Made by a program: the position numbers and the translations under genes. 64,000 nt of DNA from Candidatus Abyssobacteria bacterium SURF_5. Its GTDB lineage: Bacteria; Abyssobacteria; SURF-5. Shown one piece after another: positions 1 to 8,373 of this stretch. The stretch's first letter is position 1. Each line of letters starts with the position of its first letter. The notes under the pieces are model-generated. The model was given only the letters and a program-made list of their open reading frames with translations, did not search any database and was not told the origin of the DNA. The DNA lies in contig QZKU01000128.1 in the NCBI GenBank assembly GCA_003598085.1, positions 144,378 through 208,377 of the forward strand, in the 5' to 3' direction.

Positions 1-198
1 CTGGTACACCGGCACAGGGCGTTGCAGTATACCTTTATCCTGATCCTCATTTTCAGCCTTGTCAGATTGAAGCCGACTCTGTTTGTCTTTGTGATCTTCT
101 TCTCTTATGCGCTGGTCGGCCCGCTCAATTACCTGGCGCGGAATCGTCTTTTCGGCGGCAAGCTGCAACTGGATCAGGAAGAGGCGAACGCGCAGTAA
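1..198 (+). CDS. C-terminal end of a probable CDP-alcohol phosphatidyltransferase (PssA-like), partial
   Basis: The frame is open from the first base to a TAA at 196-198 and gives 65 residues; the gene starts outside the window. The visible part has two hydrophobic segments joined by a short basic loop (LVRLKPTLFVF, then FFSYALVGPL) and a polar tail. This resembles the last two membrane helices of CDP-diacylglycerol-serine O-phosphatidyltransferase, an inner-membrane enzyme of phospholipid synthesis. The catalytic CDP-alcohol motif lies upstream and is not visible, so the family call is an inference from the tail alone. Confidence 0.5.
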   Translation: MVHRHRALQYTFILILIFSLVRLKPTLFVFVIFFSYALVGPLNYLARNRLFGGKLQLDQEEANAQ

Positions 199-288
199 GA
201 GAGACGTGCGCCTCTTGCGGCGTTTAGGATTGTGCCGGAAGATGCGTCTGCGCTTGATCGTTCAACCTCGCGAAGGAAAGGGGAGACG

Positions 289-1416
289 GTGCTGCCTGTT
301 ACGAAGCGTTCCTTACTCATTTTCCCGCTTTTGCTGACACTTATCATATTCCTGCACGCGTGTGCGCGGTCGACCGCGAAAGCACCCGATAGCGCCGCAG
401 TCGCCCCTCCTATACCGCAAGGCCCGGTGGTTCTTGTTTGCGAAGTCGATTGCGTCGCGGTGGAGCCCGAAGCTATTGGCCTGAGTCTCACACTCGCCCC
501 TCTGATTCGCCGCGACCTTTTCTGCGTGCGCCAGCTGAGCATTCTTCCCGAGGAGGATAGCGCCGTATCGGGGAAACCCTTTTTTGTGGGGACAAGGGGG
601 ATAAAGCGAATAGGATCTGCGCTTGGCGCTGATATCGTTACAGTGGGCCTCCTGAAAATGCAGGTTGATACGGTATCCGTCGAGCTGCTGGCATACGACG
701 TTTCGGCGGAACGCCTTCTCTTTAATTCGGTGGTAGAGGGCAAAAGAACGGCGTTTTACAAGCTCGAGAAACAGTTGGTCGAGCAATTTCTTGAGAAGAT
801 GGCGATTGAACTGCAGGACGAGGAACGCGCCAGAATATATTCGCATAGACCAAAAGATTTTTCGGCATTGCTGACGTATGGACTCGGCCTGCTCAACGAG
901 AAGAAGGGCAAAGATGCGGACGCTCTGATGGCATATCAGAAGGCGCTTATGGACGACGAGAAGATGGTTTTGCCTTACGCCGCGCAGGCGCGCTCCTTCA
1001 TGCGTTTAAGCGCTCCCGAAAAGGCCATGGAATCCTATGAGAAGGCTGTTACGAAGGACCCGTTTTTTGCGGAAGCATGGTACCGGCTGAATCTGTACGC
1101 CGCCCAAAGAAAAGATGACGAGAAGGCTCTCGATTGCTGTCTGAAAGCTCTTGAGGTGGCTCCCCGGTTCGGGAAGGCGAAGCTGAGTTTTGGAACCCGT
1201 CTCCACGACCTCGGGCGGCTTCAGGAAGCAATCGAGGAAACTAAATCGGCCGCAACAATTCTGAAGGTAGACCCGCTTCCGTCTTACAATCTCGGGCTCT
1301 ATTATCTCGAGGCCGGCGACGCACAGGCCGCTCGAGGATGGTTCGAGCAGGCGTTGCGTCGAGCCCCGGATTTTGAGCTCGCCCGAGCCGAGCTCGTGAA
1401 GCTTAACCAAAGATAA
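289..1416 (+). CDS. TPR-repeat lipoprotein
   Basis: The frame is open from an ATG at 232, but the GTG at 289 is preferred: it follows a purine-rich AAAGGGGAG and puts a clean lipoprotein signal at the N-terminus (KR, hydrophobic stretch, then LHAC with the lipid-modified Cys near residue 25). Residues ~30-190 form a domain I do not recognise. The C-terminal half carries about five tetratricopeptide repeats with the usual spacing (e.g. AMESYEKAVTKDPFF, ALDCCLKALEVAPRF, ARGWFEQALRRAPDF). It is probably a periplasm-facing membrane-anchored scaffold for protein-protein contacts. It ends convergently with the FAD protein. Confidence 0.8.
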   Translation: MLPVTKRSLLIFPLLLTLIIFLHACARSTAKAPDSAAVAPPIPQGPVVLVCEVDCVAVEPEAIGLSLTLAPLIRRDLFCVRQLSILPEEDSAVSGKPFFVGTRGIKRIGSALGADIVTVGLLKMQVDTVSVELLAYDVSAERLLFNSVVEGKRTAFYKLEKQLVEQFLEKMAIELQDEERARIYSHRPKDFSALLTYGLGLLNEKKGKDADALMAYQKALMDDEKMVLPYAAQARSFMRLSAPEKAMESYEKAVTKDPFFAEAWYRLNLYAAQRKDDEKALDCCLKALEVAPRFGKAKLSFGTRLHDLGRLQEAIEETKSAATILKVDPLPSYNLGLYYLEAGDAQAARGWFEQALRRAPDFELARAELVKLNQR

Positions 1417-1482
1417 GACCCGTCCTCAATCATCGCTCCAAGTCCCAAGCGTATCCGAATAATCGAGGTTCTTTTTCTCCTC

Positions 1483-2937
1483 TTATTGCTGCAGTAATTT
1501 CCGCACAGCGGCGGCAGCCTGATTACCCGCTGTTACGGCATCGGGGAAATGGCTAACCGGGTTCAAATATTCCGCATTTGCAAAAAAGACGTTTCCAAAG
1601 GGTCTGCCGAGTGTGGGGAACACGGAAGTGATGTAGCCGGGATACGGGATACAGTAGTTTCTGGTACGCAGGAAAACGTGAATGGCTTCCACCTTCGCGG
1701 CCATGTCAGTGAACCGCATATCGAGTTCGGTGAGCACTCGCGCCGTCATTCGCACCATGTGTTCCTTGTTCTTCACCGTGTCAACGTCCTTCAAGGACAT
1801 CTTGTTGAAACACGAGAGGATGTTGGGCCGCCCTGCCCCCAGATGCCGGCAGAACCAATCGGGAACAGTGACCGCCTGAATCGTGCATCCCATTACGCCT
1901 ACGCGATAGCCGCGCCGATAGATCGGCTGATGAGAGCAGAAATGGAAAGTGGGATAACTGAATCTGCGCATCCGCCCCATTGCGACCTTCAGATCTTCCG
2001 GGATATCATGCAGGATCTTCATTGCAATATTGGATTCTGCGTTGACAATGGCTGCCCTCGCGCGAACCGTGAATATCTTGCCGTCGCGCCAGTACGTCGC
2101 CAACACGCGGCCGTTGGCGTCGTGCCTGACGCTGTAGACGAAAGCCCCCGTCAGCATGCGTCCGGGGCCGGCCTCCTCGACTTTGTCCTGTAGCGTCTTA
2201 TTGATGAGAGCAAGTCCGCCGGGAAATGAGCAGATGCCTTTATCTTCGGCGTAATCGCCTTCCCTCGCCGATGTGATGGCGTAATAAGCCGAAGCATCCT
2301 CGGTGTTCGGGTAGGGCTTCGCGAGCAGTTCATACCAGTCTCTGAATTCCGGCGAGTATTTTTTCAGGAATTCCGAGAAGGAAATCTGGTCGAGTTCATC
2401 CTTTCGCGCTTCGATGTCGATGCGCGGCATGTCGAAGAAGTAGAATCGCAAGATGTCGCGTTTGACGCGCCAGGGCAGCGGCATTCGAAGGAACCCTCGG
2501 GCGCTATAGGGGTTTTGCACCTGCACGTCGCCCGGAAACGCCACCGTGAGGGGGCTGTCATCTTTCTCGGGATGAAGGTTGAGTTCCCGGCACAAATCCC
2601 ACGCGGAATCGGCCCATGTGCCGGGCACTCCGATATATTGCCCGCCGAGAGAGAAGGGAACCCCTTCCCACTCGCAGTACATCGAGTTGCCGCCGAGCTG
2701 CGGGAGCGCTTCGAGCAGCAGCATGTTGCAGTCGCGCAGCCGGTAAGCCGCCGTCAGCCCGCCGGCGCCTCCGCCAATGATAACAACGTCGATATCGCGC
2801 TGTGGTTCGGGCGGTGGCGGAAATTCTTCTCTTTCGAATTTTCGATTTGGATTATCGGGGAAAACTTCTCCGTGAAAAACTATCTTCTTTTCTATGCTCT
2901 CCGGTGTGATATCGTGCATGTGGGTTTTCTTTCTCAT
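1483..2937 (-). CDS. FAD-dependent amine-oxidase/phytoene-desaturase-like oxidoreductase
   Basis: 484 residues. The dinucleotide-binding motif is at residues ~50-60 (DVVIIGGGAGG), followed by the acidic ribose-binding end (LLEALPQLGGNS) and a second flavin-contact region (FSLGGQYIG). The C-terminal region VFFANAEYLNPVSHFPDAV with a Gly-Asn-Gln tail fits the FAD-binding close of the NAD(P)-binding Rossmann-like/amine oxidase superfamily. The substrate is not evident; a long-chain or carotenoid-type hydrophobic substrate is only a guess. Start ATG 2937 has GAGGG upstream and lies 12 nt after the stop of a possible small ORF. Confidence 0.75.
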   Translation of the reverse strand: MRKKTHMHDITPESIEKKIVFHGEVFPDNPNRKFEREEFPPPPEPQRDIDVVIIGGGAGGLTAAYRLRDCNMLLLEALPQLGGNSMYCEWEGVPFSLGGQYIGVPGTWADSAWDLCRELNLHPEKDDSPLTVAFPGDVQVQNPYSARGFLRMPLPWRVKRDILRFYFFDMPRIDIEARKDELDQISFSEFLKKYSPEFRDWYELLAKPYPNTEDASAYYAITSAREGDYAEDKGICSFPGGLALINKTLQDKVEEAGPGRMLTGAFVYSVRHDANGRVLATYWRDGKIFTVRARAAIVNAESNIAMKILHDIPEDLKVAMGRMRRFSYPTFHFCSHQPIYRRGYRVGVMGCTIQAVTVPDWFCRHLGAGRPNILSCFNKMSLKDVDTVKNKEHMVRMTARVLTELDMRFTDMAAKVEAIHVFLRTRNYCIPYPGYITSVFPTLGRPFGNVFFANAEYLNPVSHFPDAVTAGNQAAAAVRKLLQQ

Positions 2938-2949
2938 GCTGCCCTCGCG

Positions 2950-3130
2950 TTACAAGAGAGCGCACATTTCAGAGACATCCTCGATCTGATCGAGGTTCTT
3001 GATCATTTCGATGAGTTGCGCCACGTTCTTTTTCGGCAATACCTTATCAGCCTCCGCTCTGAACTTTTCGGAAAAGTCGTCAGTTCTCGCAGAAATGGTC
3101 GAGACCCGGAGGAATAGTAGGGTTCATCAT
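2950..3130 (-). other. Possible small or frameshifted ORF upstream of the FAD oxidoreductase
   Basis: On the minus strand an AAGGAG box (about 3135-3140) precedes two adjacent ATGs at 3130 and 3127. That frame stops after 16 codons. An overlapping frame is open to a TAA at 2950-2952 and encodes a charged, helix-like segment (EKFRAEADKVLPKKNVAQLI, then a stretch ending EDVSEMCALL) but has no ATG of its own at its 5' end. This could be one gene with a single-base frameshift, a small gene with a non-ATG start, or chance. It would be translated just before the FAD gene. Confidence 0.3.
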
Positions 3131-3171
3131 CCTGTCTCCTTATCCTGTGTGAGTGGAGGGTTATCAGGAAA

Positions 3172-3220
3172 ATGAAAAGCCGGCCCTCCCGCGCTGGTCG
3201 GCGGGAAGGGCCGGTTCATT
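3172..3220 (-). terminator. Rho-independent terminator after the shape/RNase G operon
   Basis: A GC-rich inverted repeat (minus strand CCGGCCCTTCCCGC, short loop, GCGGGAGGGCCGG) is followed on the minus strand by CTTTTCATTTTC. It sits directly after the RNase G stop at 3237 and so closes the minus-strand operon. Confidence 0.8.
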
Positions 3221-3236
3221 CTATAGGAAGGGATTA

Positions 3237-4814
3237 TTAAGATTCAAGCAGCTCGCCGGCGCCGGTCTCGATGATCGAGAAAAATTCGAGATGGCAATCA
3301 GGCGAAGCCTTCAGTTGGATTTTTCTGCCATGTTGCTTCTCGAGTTTGGCGAGGGTATCGCCCTCGCGCTCGCGCAACTGTTCGATGACGTCTTTATGAG
3401 CGGTCAAGGTGAGCGCCCTGCGGCCGTTTTCCCTGCACTGGCGCTCGAGTTGCCTGAGCGCCTGTATGCGGGTGGTCGTTGCCGACTTCACCCATCCAGT
3501 GCCGCCGCAGTAGGGACATGGTTCGCACAGCGAGGGCGTGAGGCTGAGCTTGACGCGCTTGCGCGTCATCTGGACCAGCCCGAGTTCGGTAATCCCGAGC
3601 ACATATACTTTCGTGCGGTCGGATTTAAAGGCCTCTTCCAATTCTTTGAGCAGTTTCTGCCGGTTGGATGCCTTTTCCATGTCGATGAAATCGACGACGA
3701 TGATGCCGCCGATATCGCGGAGGCGTACCTGACGCGCGATCTCGCGCGCCGCTTCCATGTTCGTCTTAAAGACAGTGTCCTCGAGTTTCTGTTTCCCGGT
3801 GAACTTCCCCGTGTTCACGTCAATGGTGGTAAGCGCTTCGGCCTGATCGATAATAATATATCCGCCGCTGGGGAGCCAGACCTTCTTGCGCAAAGCCTTC
3901 TCTATCTGCGCTTCGAGATCGTACTTTTCGAAGAGAGGAACCGATCCCCTGTAGAGCTGGACGCGCGACTTGAGTTGCGGGGCCAGATTATCGAGAAGGT
4001 TGAGGACGGTGTCGTAGTCGGGCTTCGAGTCGATGATGAAGCGGTCGATGTCATCATTGAGCACGTCGCGGACGACGCGGGCAACCTGTCCGAGATCCTG
4101 ATGCAGTTGAGAAGGGGACGGCATGCTTTCCATCCGGCGGACAATCTTCTGCCACAGCCCGGTGAGATATTTGACGTCGGCCGCTATCTCTTCCTTCCCC
4201 TTGCCCACGCCCAGCGTTCGGACAATCAAGCCCAGGTTCTGCGGGCGCACGTCGGCCGCTATTTTTCGCAGGCGGTCGCGCTCTTTCTCATCCTCGATTT
4301 TCCGGGAAACGCCGACGTGATTGACTGTCGGCATCAGTACGAGGTAGCGTCCCGGCAGCGAGATGTAATTGGTCAGGCGCATTCCTTTTTGGCCCATGGG
4401 CTCCTTGACGACCTGCACCATGATCTCCTGCCCGCGCTTCAGCATGTCTTCGATTCGCAGTTTGCGCCTCCGTTTGGAGCGGGGGCGATATCCCTCCTCT
4501 TCGACCTCGTCATCGAAATCATAGTCATCGAGGACATCGGTCACGTCGGAGACGTAGAGAAAACCGTTCTTCCCTTGCCCGACGTCAACGAAAGCCGCCT
4601 CGATGCCGGGAACGACGCTTTTGACTGTTCCCTTGTAGATGTTGCCGACGAGGTGGCGCTCAGTGGTACGCTCGATGAAGAGCTCGGTCAGCTGGGCATT
4701 CTCCAGCAACGCGATCCTCGTCTCGCGCGAATCCACGCTGGCCACCAGTTCCCGGAGGAATTCCTTTTGCGTCTTACCTGCTTTCCTTAATTTCCTCCTC
4801 TTGTTCTTTCGCAT
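3237..4814 (-). CDS. rng: Ribonuclease E/G family protein (RNase G)
   Basis: 525 residues; RNase G proteins are usually a little under 500. It is an endoribonuclease for 5S/16S rRNA maturation and mRNA decay. After a basic N-terminal extension (residues 1-20) comes the S1 domain (HLVGNIYKGTVKSVVPGIEA) with an inserted acidic loop. The catalytic core has both metal-binding Asp residues in TTIDVNTGKF (D332) and IIVVDFIDME (D375), and the Zn-link is CPYC (433-436). The long RNase E C-terminal scaffold is absent. ATG 4814 has AAGGATGGAGA upstream and overlaps the DUF2344 gene by 41 nt. Last gene of the operon. Confidence 0.92.
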   Translation of the reverse strand: MRKNKRRKLRKAGKTQKEFLRELVASVDSRETRIALLENAQLTELFIERTTERHLVGNIYKGTVKSVVPGIEAAFVDVGQGKNGFLYVSDVTDVLDDYDFDDEVEEEGYRPRSKRRRKLRIEDMLKRGQEIMVQVVKEPMGQKGMRLTNYISLPGRYLVLMPTVNHVGVSRKIEDEKERDRLRKIAADVRPQNLGLIVRTLGVGKGKEEIAADVKYLTGLWQKIVRRMESMPSPSQLHQDLGQVARVVRDVLNDDIDRFIIDSKPDYDTVLNLLDNLAPQLKSRVQLYRGSVPLFEKYDLEAQIEKALRKKVWLPSGGYIIIDQAEALTTIDVNTGKFTGKQKLEDTVFKTNMEAAREIARQVRLRDIGGIIVVDFIDMEKASNRQKLLKELEEAFKSDRTKVYVLGITELGLVQMTRKRVKLSLTPSLCEPCPYCGGTGWVKSATTTRIQALRQLERQCRENGRRALTLTAHKDVIEQLREREGDTLAKLEKQHGRKIQLKASPDCHLEFFSIIETGAGELLES

Positions 4815-5475
4815 TCTCCATCCTTAAAGGGCGGCCACTAAATCTCATTTCCGTTCGTACTATATGCAAACATTTCGCTTCATCCGGGGAAAGATGCAAT
4901 ACCGCCTGGGCCACTTCCGCTGCGCTGCAGGAACCACGGCCGCCTAGGGTAATTTCCATCCGCAGCCACCGGCCGTCCGCCCGGGTCTCCGTCCTCAGAT
5001 CCTTCACGAACTGTTTCACGTCGATAATATCGCTTGTATCCTTGCGCACCCGTTCGATCAGTGCGGTTTCTTTTGCGCAAAATTCTTCGATATCTTTACC
5101 AACTTCGGTTGGTTCTCTTTTTAATTGTACCATATACAGTGCAGAAGTTGCACTGGAAAGACGTGGGGAAGAAGGATCAACGGGTGCGAGTGCGAGCAAA
5201 TCGAGCCCTTCCGGCAAGAGCGGAGCGAGTCTATCTTTGACCATTGTAACGGAAAATGCGTGCGCAAAAGTAAAATCAACGTACTCTGCCTCGCTCTCAT
5301 AGCCGAGCGGGAGGGCGGCGCCCATGGTTATCTTCGGGCGCGGGTTGAATCCCTCGGTATATACAAGTGGCAAACCGGTGCGGGATAGCGCCCGCACCAG
5401 GGCGCGCATCACGTCCAGATGAGAGATGAACCTGATTCGGCCTCGTTTGGCGTATTTAAGACGATAAGTCCACAT
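4774..5475 (-). CDS. TIGR03936/DUF2344 family radical-SAM-associated protein
   Basis: About 233 residues from ATG 5475. The frame extends to 5556, but the start at 5475 leaves only a 20-nt overlap with the preceding gene and matches the family N-terminus (YRLKYAKRGRIRFISHLDVM). Family features seen: EGFNPRPKITMGAALPLGYES and a central conserved ISHLD. In many bacteria this domain is fused to, or encoded next to, the TIGR03960 radical SAM protein, as here. The biochemical role is not established; the steady linkage to RNase E/G suggests RNA-related work (inference). Confidence 0.85.
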   Translation of the reverse strand: MWTYRLKYAKRGRIRFISHLDVMRALVRALSRTGLPLVYTEGFNPRPKITMGAALPLGYESEAEYVDFTFAHAFSVTMVKDRLAPLLPEGLDLLALAPVDPSSPRLSSATSALYMVQLKREPTEVGKDIEEFCAKETALIERVRKDTSDIIDVKQFVKDLRTETRADGRWLRMEITLGGRGSCSAAEVAQAVLHLSPDEAKCLHIVRTEMRFSGRPLRMENAKEQEEEIKESR

Positions 5476-7270
5476 GTGCGCAGACTCCACAGCCAAGACA
5501 GCGTTCCCTGCAATCGGCGGTAAATTCAGGCGAGCGGGAGCGGGCTCTTTCCTCAAGCAGGTATTCCTTTGTCACTCCGGTTCGGATGTGGTCCCAGGGA
5601 AGCGGATCGGCCGGTCCATATGGAAAAGTGATCACGCTGGAGAAGTCAAGGCCGGCCTGGCTGATTGATTGCCGCCACGCTTTCATGCTCGATTCGGAAG
5701 ACCATGCATCAAATCTTGCTCCCGCCTTCCAGGCGCCAAGCACCACTGCTGCTGCTCTGCGATCGCCTCGCGACAACAAGGCTTCGAGCAGGCAGAGCGA
5801 GGGCTCGCGCCAGCTGATTTTTACGTCGCGATAAGGCACTCGTCCGGTGATGGTGGAATATTTCCGCCGCAACAGGTCTTCGGGAACCATGTTCTCCCAC
5901 TGGAACGGGGTATGCGGCTTGGGTATGAAAGCGGAAAGGCTGACGTTGGTGCGGAACCGTTTGCCCCTGATTTTGCGGCCCATGTTCCTGATGTTCAAGA
6001 CGAGCGCCGCGATTGCTTCCACGTCCTCATCTGTTTCGGTTGGCAATCCGAGCATGAAGTACAGTTTAAAGAGGTCCCAACCGGCCAGAAGAGCACTATC
6101 GAGCGATCTGAACATCTCGTCTTCCCTATAGTGTTTGTTTATGGCCCTCCGCAGGCGGTCGGTGGCGGCCTCGGGCGCGAACGTGAAACCGCTTTTTCTC
6201 ACTTCCTGGATTTTTTCGGCGATCTCGATTGAAAAACTGTCGAGTCGCAGTGAAGGAAGCGAAATAGATATCCTTCGGCCCGAGAGCAGATGCGTAAGCC
6301 GGTTGACCAATTCGCCGATCTTGCTGTAATCGGTCGAACTGAGGGAGGCGAGCGTAACGGCATCATAGCCTCCGTTGGCCAGGCCTTGTTCGACAAGTGC
6401 GCAGATAGTGTCGACGCTGCGTTCCCGTACCGGCCTGCACGTCATCCCGGCATGGCAAAACCGGCAGCCGCGCGTGCACCCGCGCATGATCTCGACGACG
6501 TAGCGATCGTGGACGGCCTCAATCAAGGGAACGGGCGAAGCGGTGGGGAAGGGGGCCTCATCAAGATTCTTCACCCATAGCCTGTCGATATATTCAGGTG
6601 CTCCCTCTCGACAATGCAGAGTAAAGAATTTGCCATTGCGATACTCGGGCTCATAAAGAGAAGGAACGTATATACCATCAACGGCGGACAGCCGGCGGAG
6701 CACGTCTCGCCTTGACCCATCGCTGCCGCGCGCTTCCTCATAGGCTTTTAACAGATGCAAGATCCCTTCTTCCGCCTCTCCAATGAGAAACGCATCGATG
6801 AAATCCGCCGTCGGCTCCGGATTCAATGCGCAGGGGCCGCCGGCAATTACGATTGGGTCCTCTCTGCGCCTGTCGGAGCTCAGCAGCGGAATAGCGGCAA
6901 GATCGAGCATGGTGAGGACGTTGGTAAATGTCATCTCGTACTGGAGTGAGAATCCGAGGAGGTCGAACTCGTTCAATGGCCGGAAGGATTCGAGCGAGTA
7001 CAACGGCACATTGTGCCGGCGCATCTGGCGTTCCATATCCGGCCATGGGCAGAAGGCACGCTCGGCGAGGTACTGAGGCCGTGAATTGATGATGTGGTAG
7101 AGAATCTTCAGGCCGAGATGCGACATTCCTATCTCGTAGATCTCGGGAAAGGCGAGAGCCACCCGCACGCGAGCGGCGTTCCACTCCTTGCGGATGCCAT
7201 GCAATTCACCGCCGACATAGCGGCCGGGTTTGACCACCAGCGGGAGAAACTGTTCGAGTTGTTCGAGCAT
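5456..7270 (-). CDS. TIGR03960-type B12-binding/radical SAM protein
   Basis: 604 residues from ATG 7270, which overlaps the rodA stop as TAATG. The open frame runs up to 7558, but that extension lies inside rodA in another frame and is not family-like. The N-terminal ~170 residues form a B12-binding-like fold (GFSLQYEMTFTNVLTMLDLA, GGPCALNPEP, IGEAEEGI). The radical SAM cluster is C265-x3-C269-x2-C272 (MRGCTRGCRFCHAG), followed by a TIM-barrel with FAPEAATDRLRRAINK. The C-terminus ends with a small Cys cluster (ERCLGCGVC). The substrate is unknown. Predicted partner is the adjacent DUF2344 protein. Confidence 0.88.
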   Translation of the reverse strand: MLEQLEQFLPLVVKPGRYVGGELHGIRKEWNAARVRVALAFPEIYEIGMSHLGLKILYHIINSRPQYLAERAFCPWPDMERQMRRHNVPLYSLESFRPLNEFDLLGFSLQYEMTFTNVLTMLDLAAIPLLSSDRRREDPIVIAGGPCALNPEPTADFIDAFLIGEAEEGILHLLKAYEEARGSDGSRRDVLRRLSAVDGIYVPSLYEPEYRNGKFFTLHCREGAPEYIDRLWVKNLDEAPFPTASPVPLIEAVHDRYVVEIMRGCTRGCRFCHAGMTCRPVRERSVDTICALVEQGLANGGYDAVTLASLSSTDYSKIGELVNRLTHLLSGRRISISLPSLRLDSFSIEIAEKIQEVRKSGFTFAPEAATDRLRRAINKHYREDEMFRSLDSALLAGWDLFKLYFMLGLPTETDEDVEAIAALVLNIRNMGRKIRGKRFRTNVSLSAFIPKPHTPFQWENMVPEDLLRRKYSTITGRVPYRDVKISWREPSLCLLEALLSRGDRRAAAVVLGAWKAGARFDAWSSESSMKAWRQSISQAGLDFSSVITFPYGPADPLPWDHIRTGVTKEYLLEERARSRSPEFTADCRERCLGCGVCAHVDLSS

Positions 7271-8373
7271 TAGAAGATAAAAGAACGCATTCGGATTCCC
7301 AGGAGGATTCCGATGCAGGTCATCATTGTCAGCAGATTTGAACCGCCGTAGCTCATGAAGGGCAGCGGGATACCGGTAACGGGACATAATCCGACGGTCA
7401 TGAGGAGATTCACGAGCACCTGGAAAACAATGATTACGATGATGCCGACGGCGAGCATACTGCCCTGAAAGTCGCGGGCGGTATCGGCAATTTTGATCGC
7501 CTGAAACAACAGTCCGAGGTAAAGCAAAATCAGCAGGCAAGCGCCGAGGAACCCCCACTGTTCCGCAAAAACCGAAAAAATGAAATCAGTATGCTGTTCA
7601 GGCAAGAAGTTGAGCTGGCTTTGAGTTCCGGCAAGCCATCCTTTCCCGATGAGTCCGCCTGATCCCACTGCGATTTGAGATTGGATCACCTGGTAGCTTA
7701 TTCCCAGGGGGTCGAGGTCGGGATTCACGAACGCCAGCAGGCGCGCTTTTTGGTAGCCTTTGAGGAACTGCCAGAAAATCGGGATTCCGGCGATTCCGGC
7801 CGCGGCGAGAAAGGCGAAATGACTCCGTTTGATTCCTGCTGCGAAGAGCATTCCTGCGAGAAGCACAATGAGCACGAGAGCGGTTCCCAGATCCGGCTGA
7901 AGCAATATCAGACCCGTCGGGACGCCGGCGAGAAGGAGGGCGACTACGAGGAATTTCACCTCGTGAATGCGATCACCGATATCGTCCAGGAATCTGGCCA
8001 GGACAAACAGGGTGCTGAGTTTGACGAACTCCGACGGCTGCACCTGGACGCCCATCAAGTGAATCCATCGCTGGGAACCGTGAACTTCTTTCCCTGAGAA
8101 AAGGAGGAAGACCAGCAAAAAGAGAGTGACGCCGTACAATTGATACGCATACGCTTCCACGAAGCGGTAATCGATCAGGACCGCGATGAGCATGGCGACC
8201 AGTCCGAGCAGCGCCCAAACCAGTTGTCGCGAAAAATAAGGCTTCACCGCATCGAGACCTGACGTATAGGAGGAGGAAAAGACAGTCACCAGTCCCAGAC
8301 AGACCAGGAGAAGCGTGCAGGCCAGAGTAACAGAATCAAAACCTTTGGTTAAATTTCGGTGCCCGTTCTTCAC
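7270..8373 (-). CDS. rodA: Rod-shape peptidoglycan glycosyltransferase RodA
   Basis: 367 residues of SEDS-family membrane protein with about ten hydrophobic helices. RodA polymerises glycan strands from lipid II in the elongasome with PBP2. Diagnostic regions: HGSQRWIHLMGVQVQPSEFVKL, LQPDLGTALVL, the extracellular loop after YQVIQSQIAVGSGGLIGKG with LPEQHTDFIFSV, and the C-terminal GIPLPFMSYGGSNLLTMM. The start is GTG at 8373, overlapping the mrdA stop by 4 nt (GTGA), so translation is probably coupled to the PBP2 gene. Confidence 0.95.
   Translation of the reverse strand: MKNGHRNLTKGFDSVTLACTLLLVCLGLVTVFSSSYTSGLDAVKPYFSRQLVWALLGLVAMLIAVLIDYRFVEAYAYQLYGVTLFLLVFLLFSGKEVHGSQRWIHLMGVQVQPSEFVKLSTLFVLARFLDDIGDRIHEVKFLVVALLLAGVPTGLILLQPDLGTALVLIVLLAGMLFAAGIKRSHFAFLAAAGIAGIPIFWQFLKGYQKARLLAFVNPDLDPLGISYQVIQSQIAVGSGGLIGKGWLAGTQSQLNFLPEQHTDFIFSVFAEQWGFLGACLLILLYLGLLFQAIKIADTARDFQGSMLAVGIIVIIVFQVLVNLLMTVGLCPVTGIPLPFMSYGGSNLLTMMTCIGILLGIRMRSFIF

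Noticed and set aside
3153-4790. Long plus-strand ORF of 545 codons opposite RNase G
   Set aside because: It is the antisense shadow of rng; the minus strand carries clear catalytic motifs, and high GC keeps the opposite frame open.
7271-7558. Upstream extension of the radical SAM reading frame
   Set aside because: It runs inside rodA in another frame and lacks family similarity; ATG 7270 overlaps the rodA stop as TAATG.
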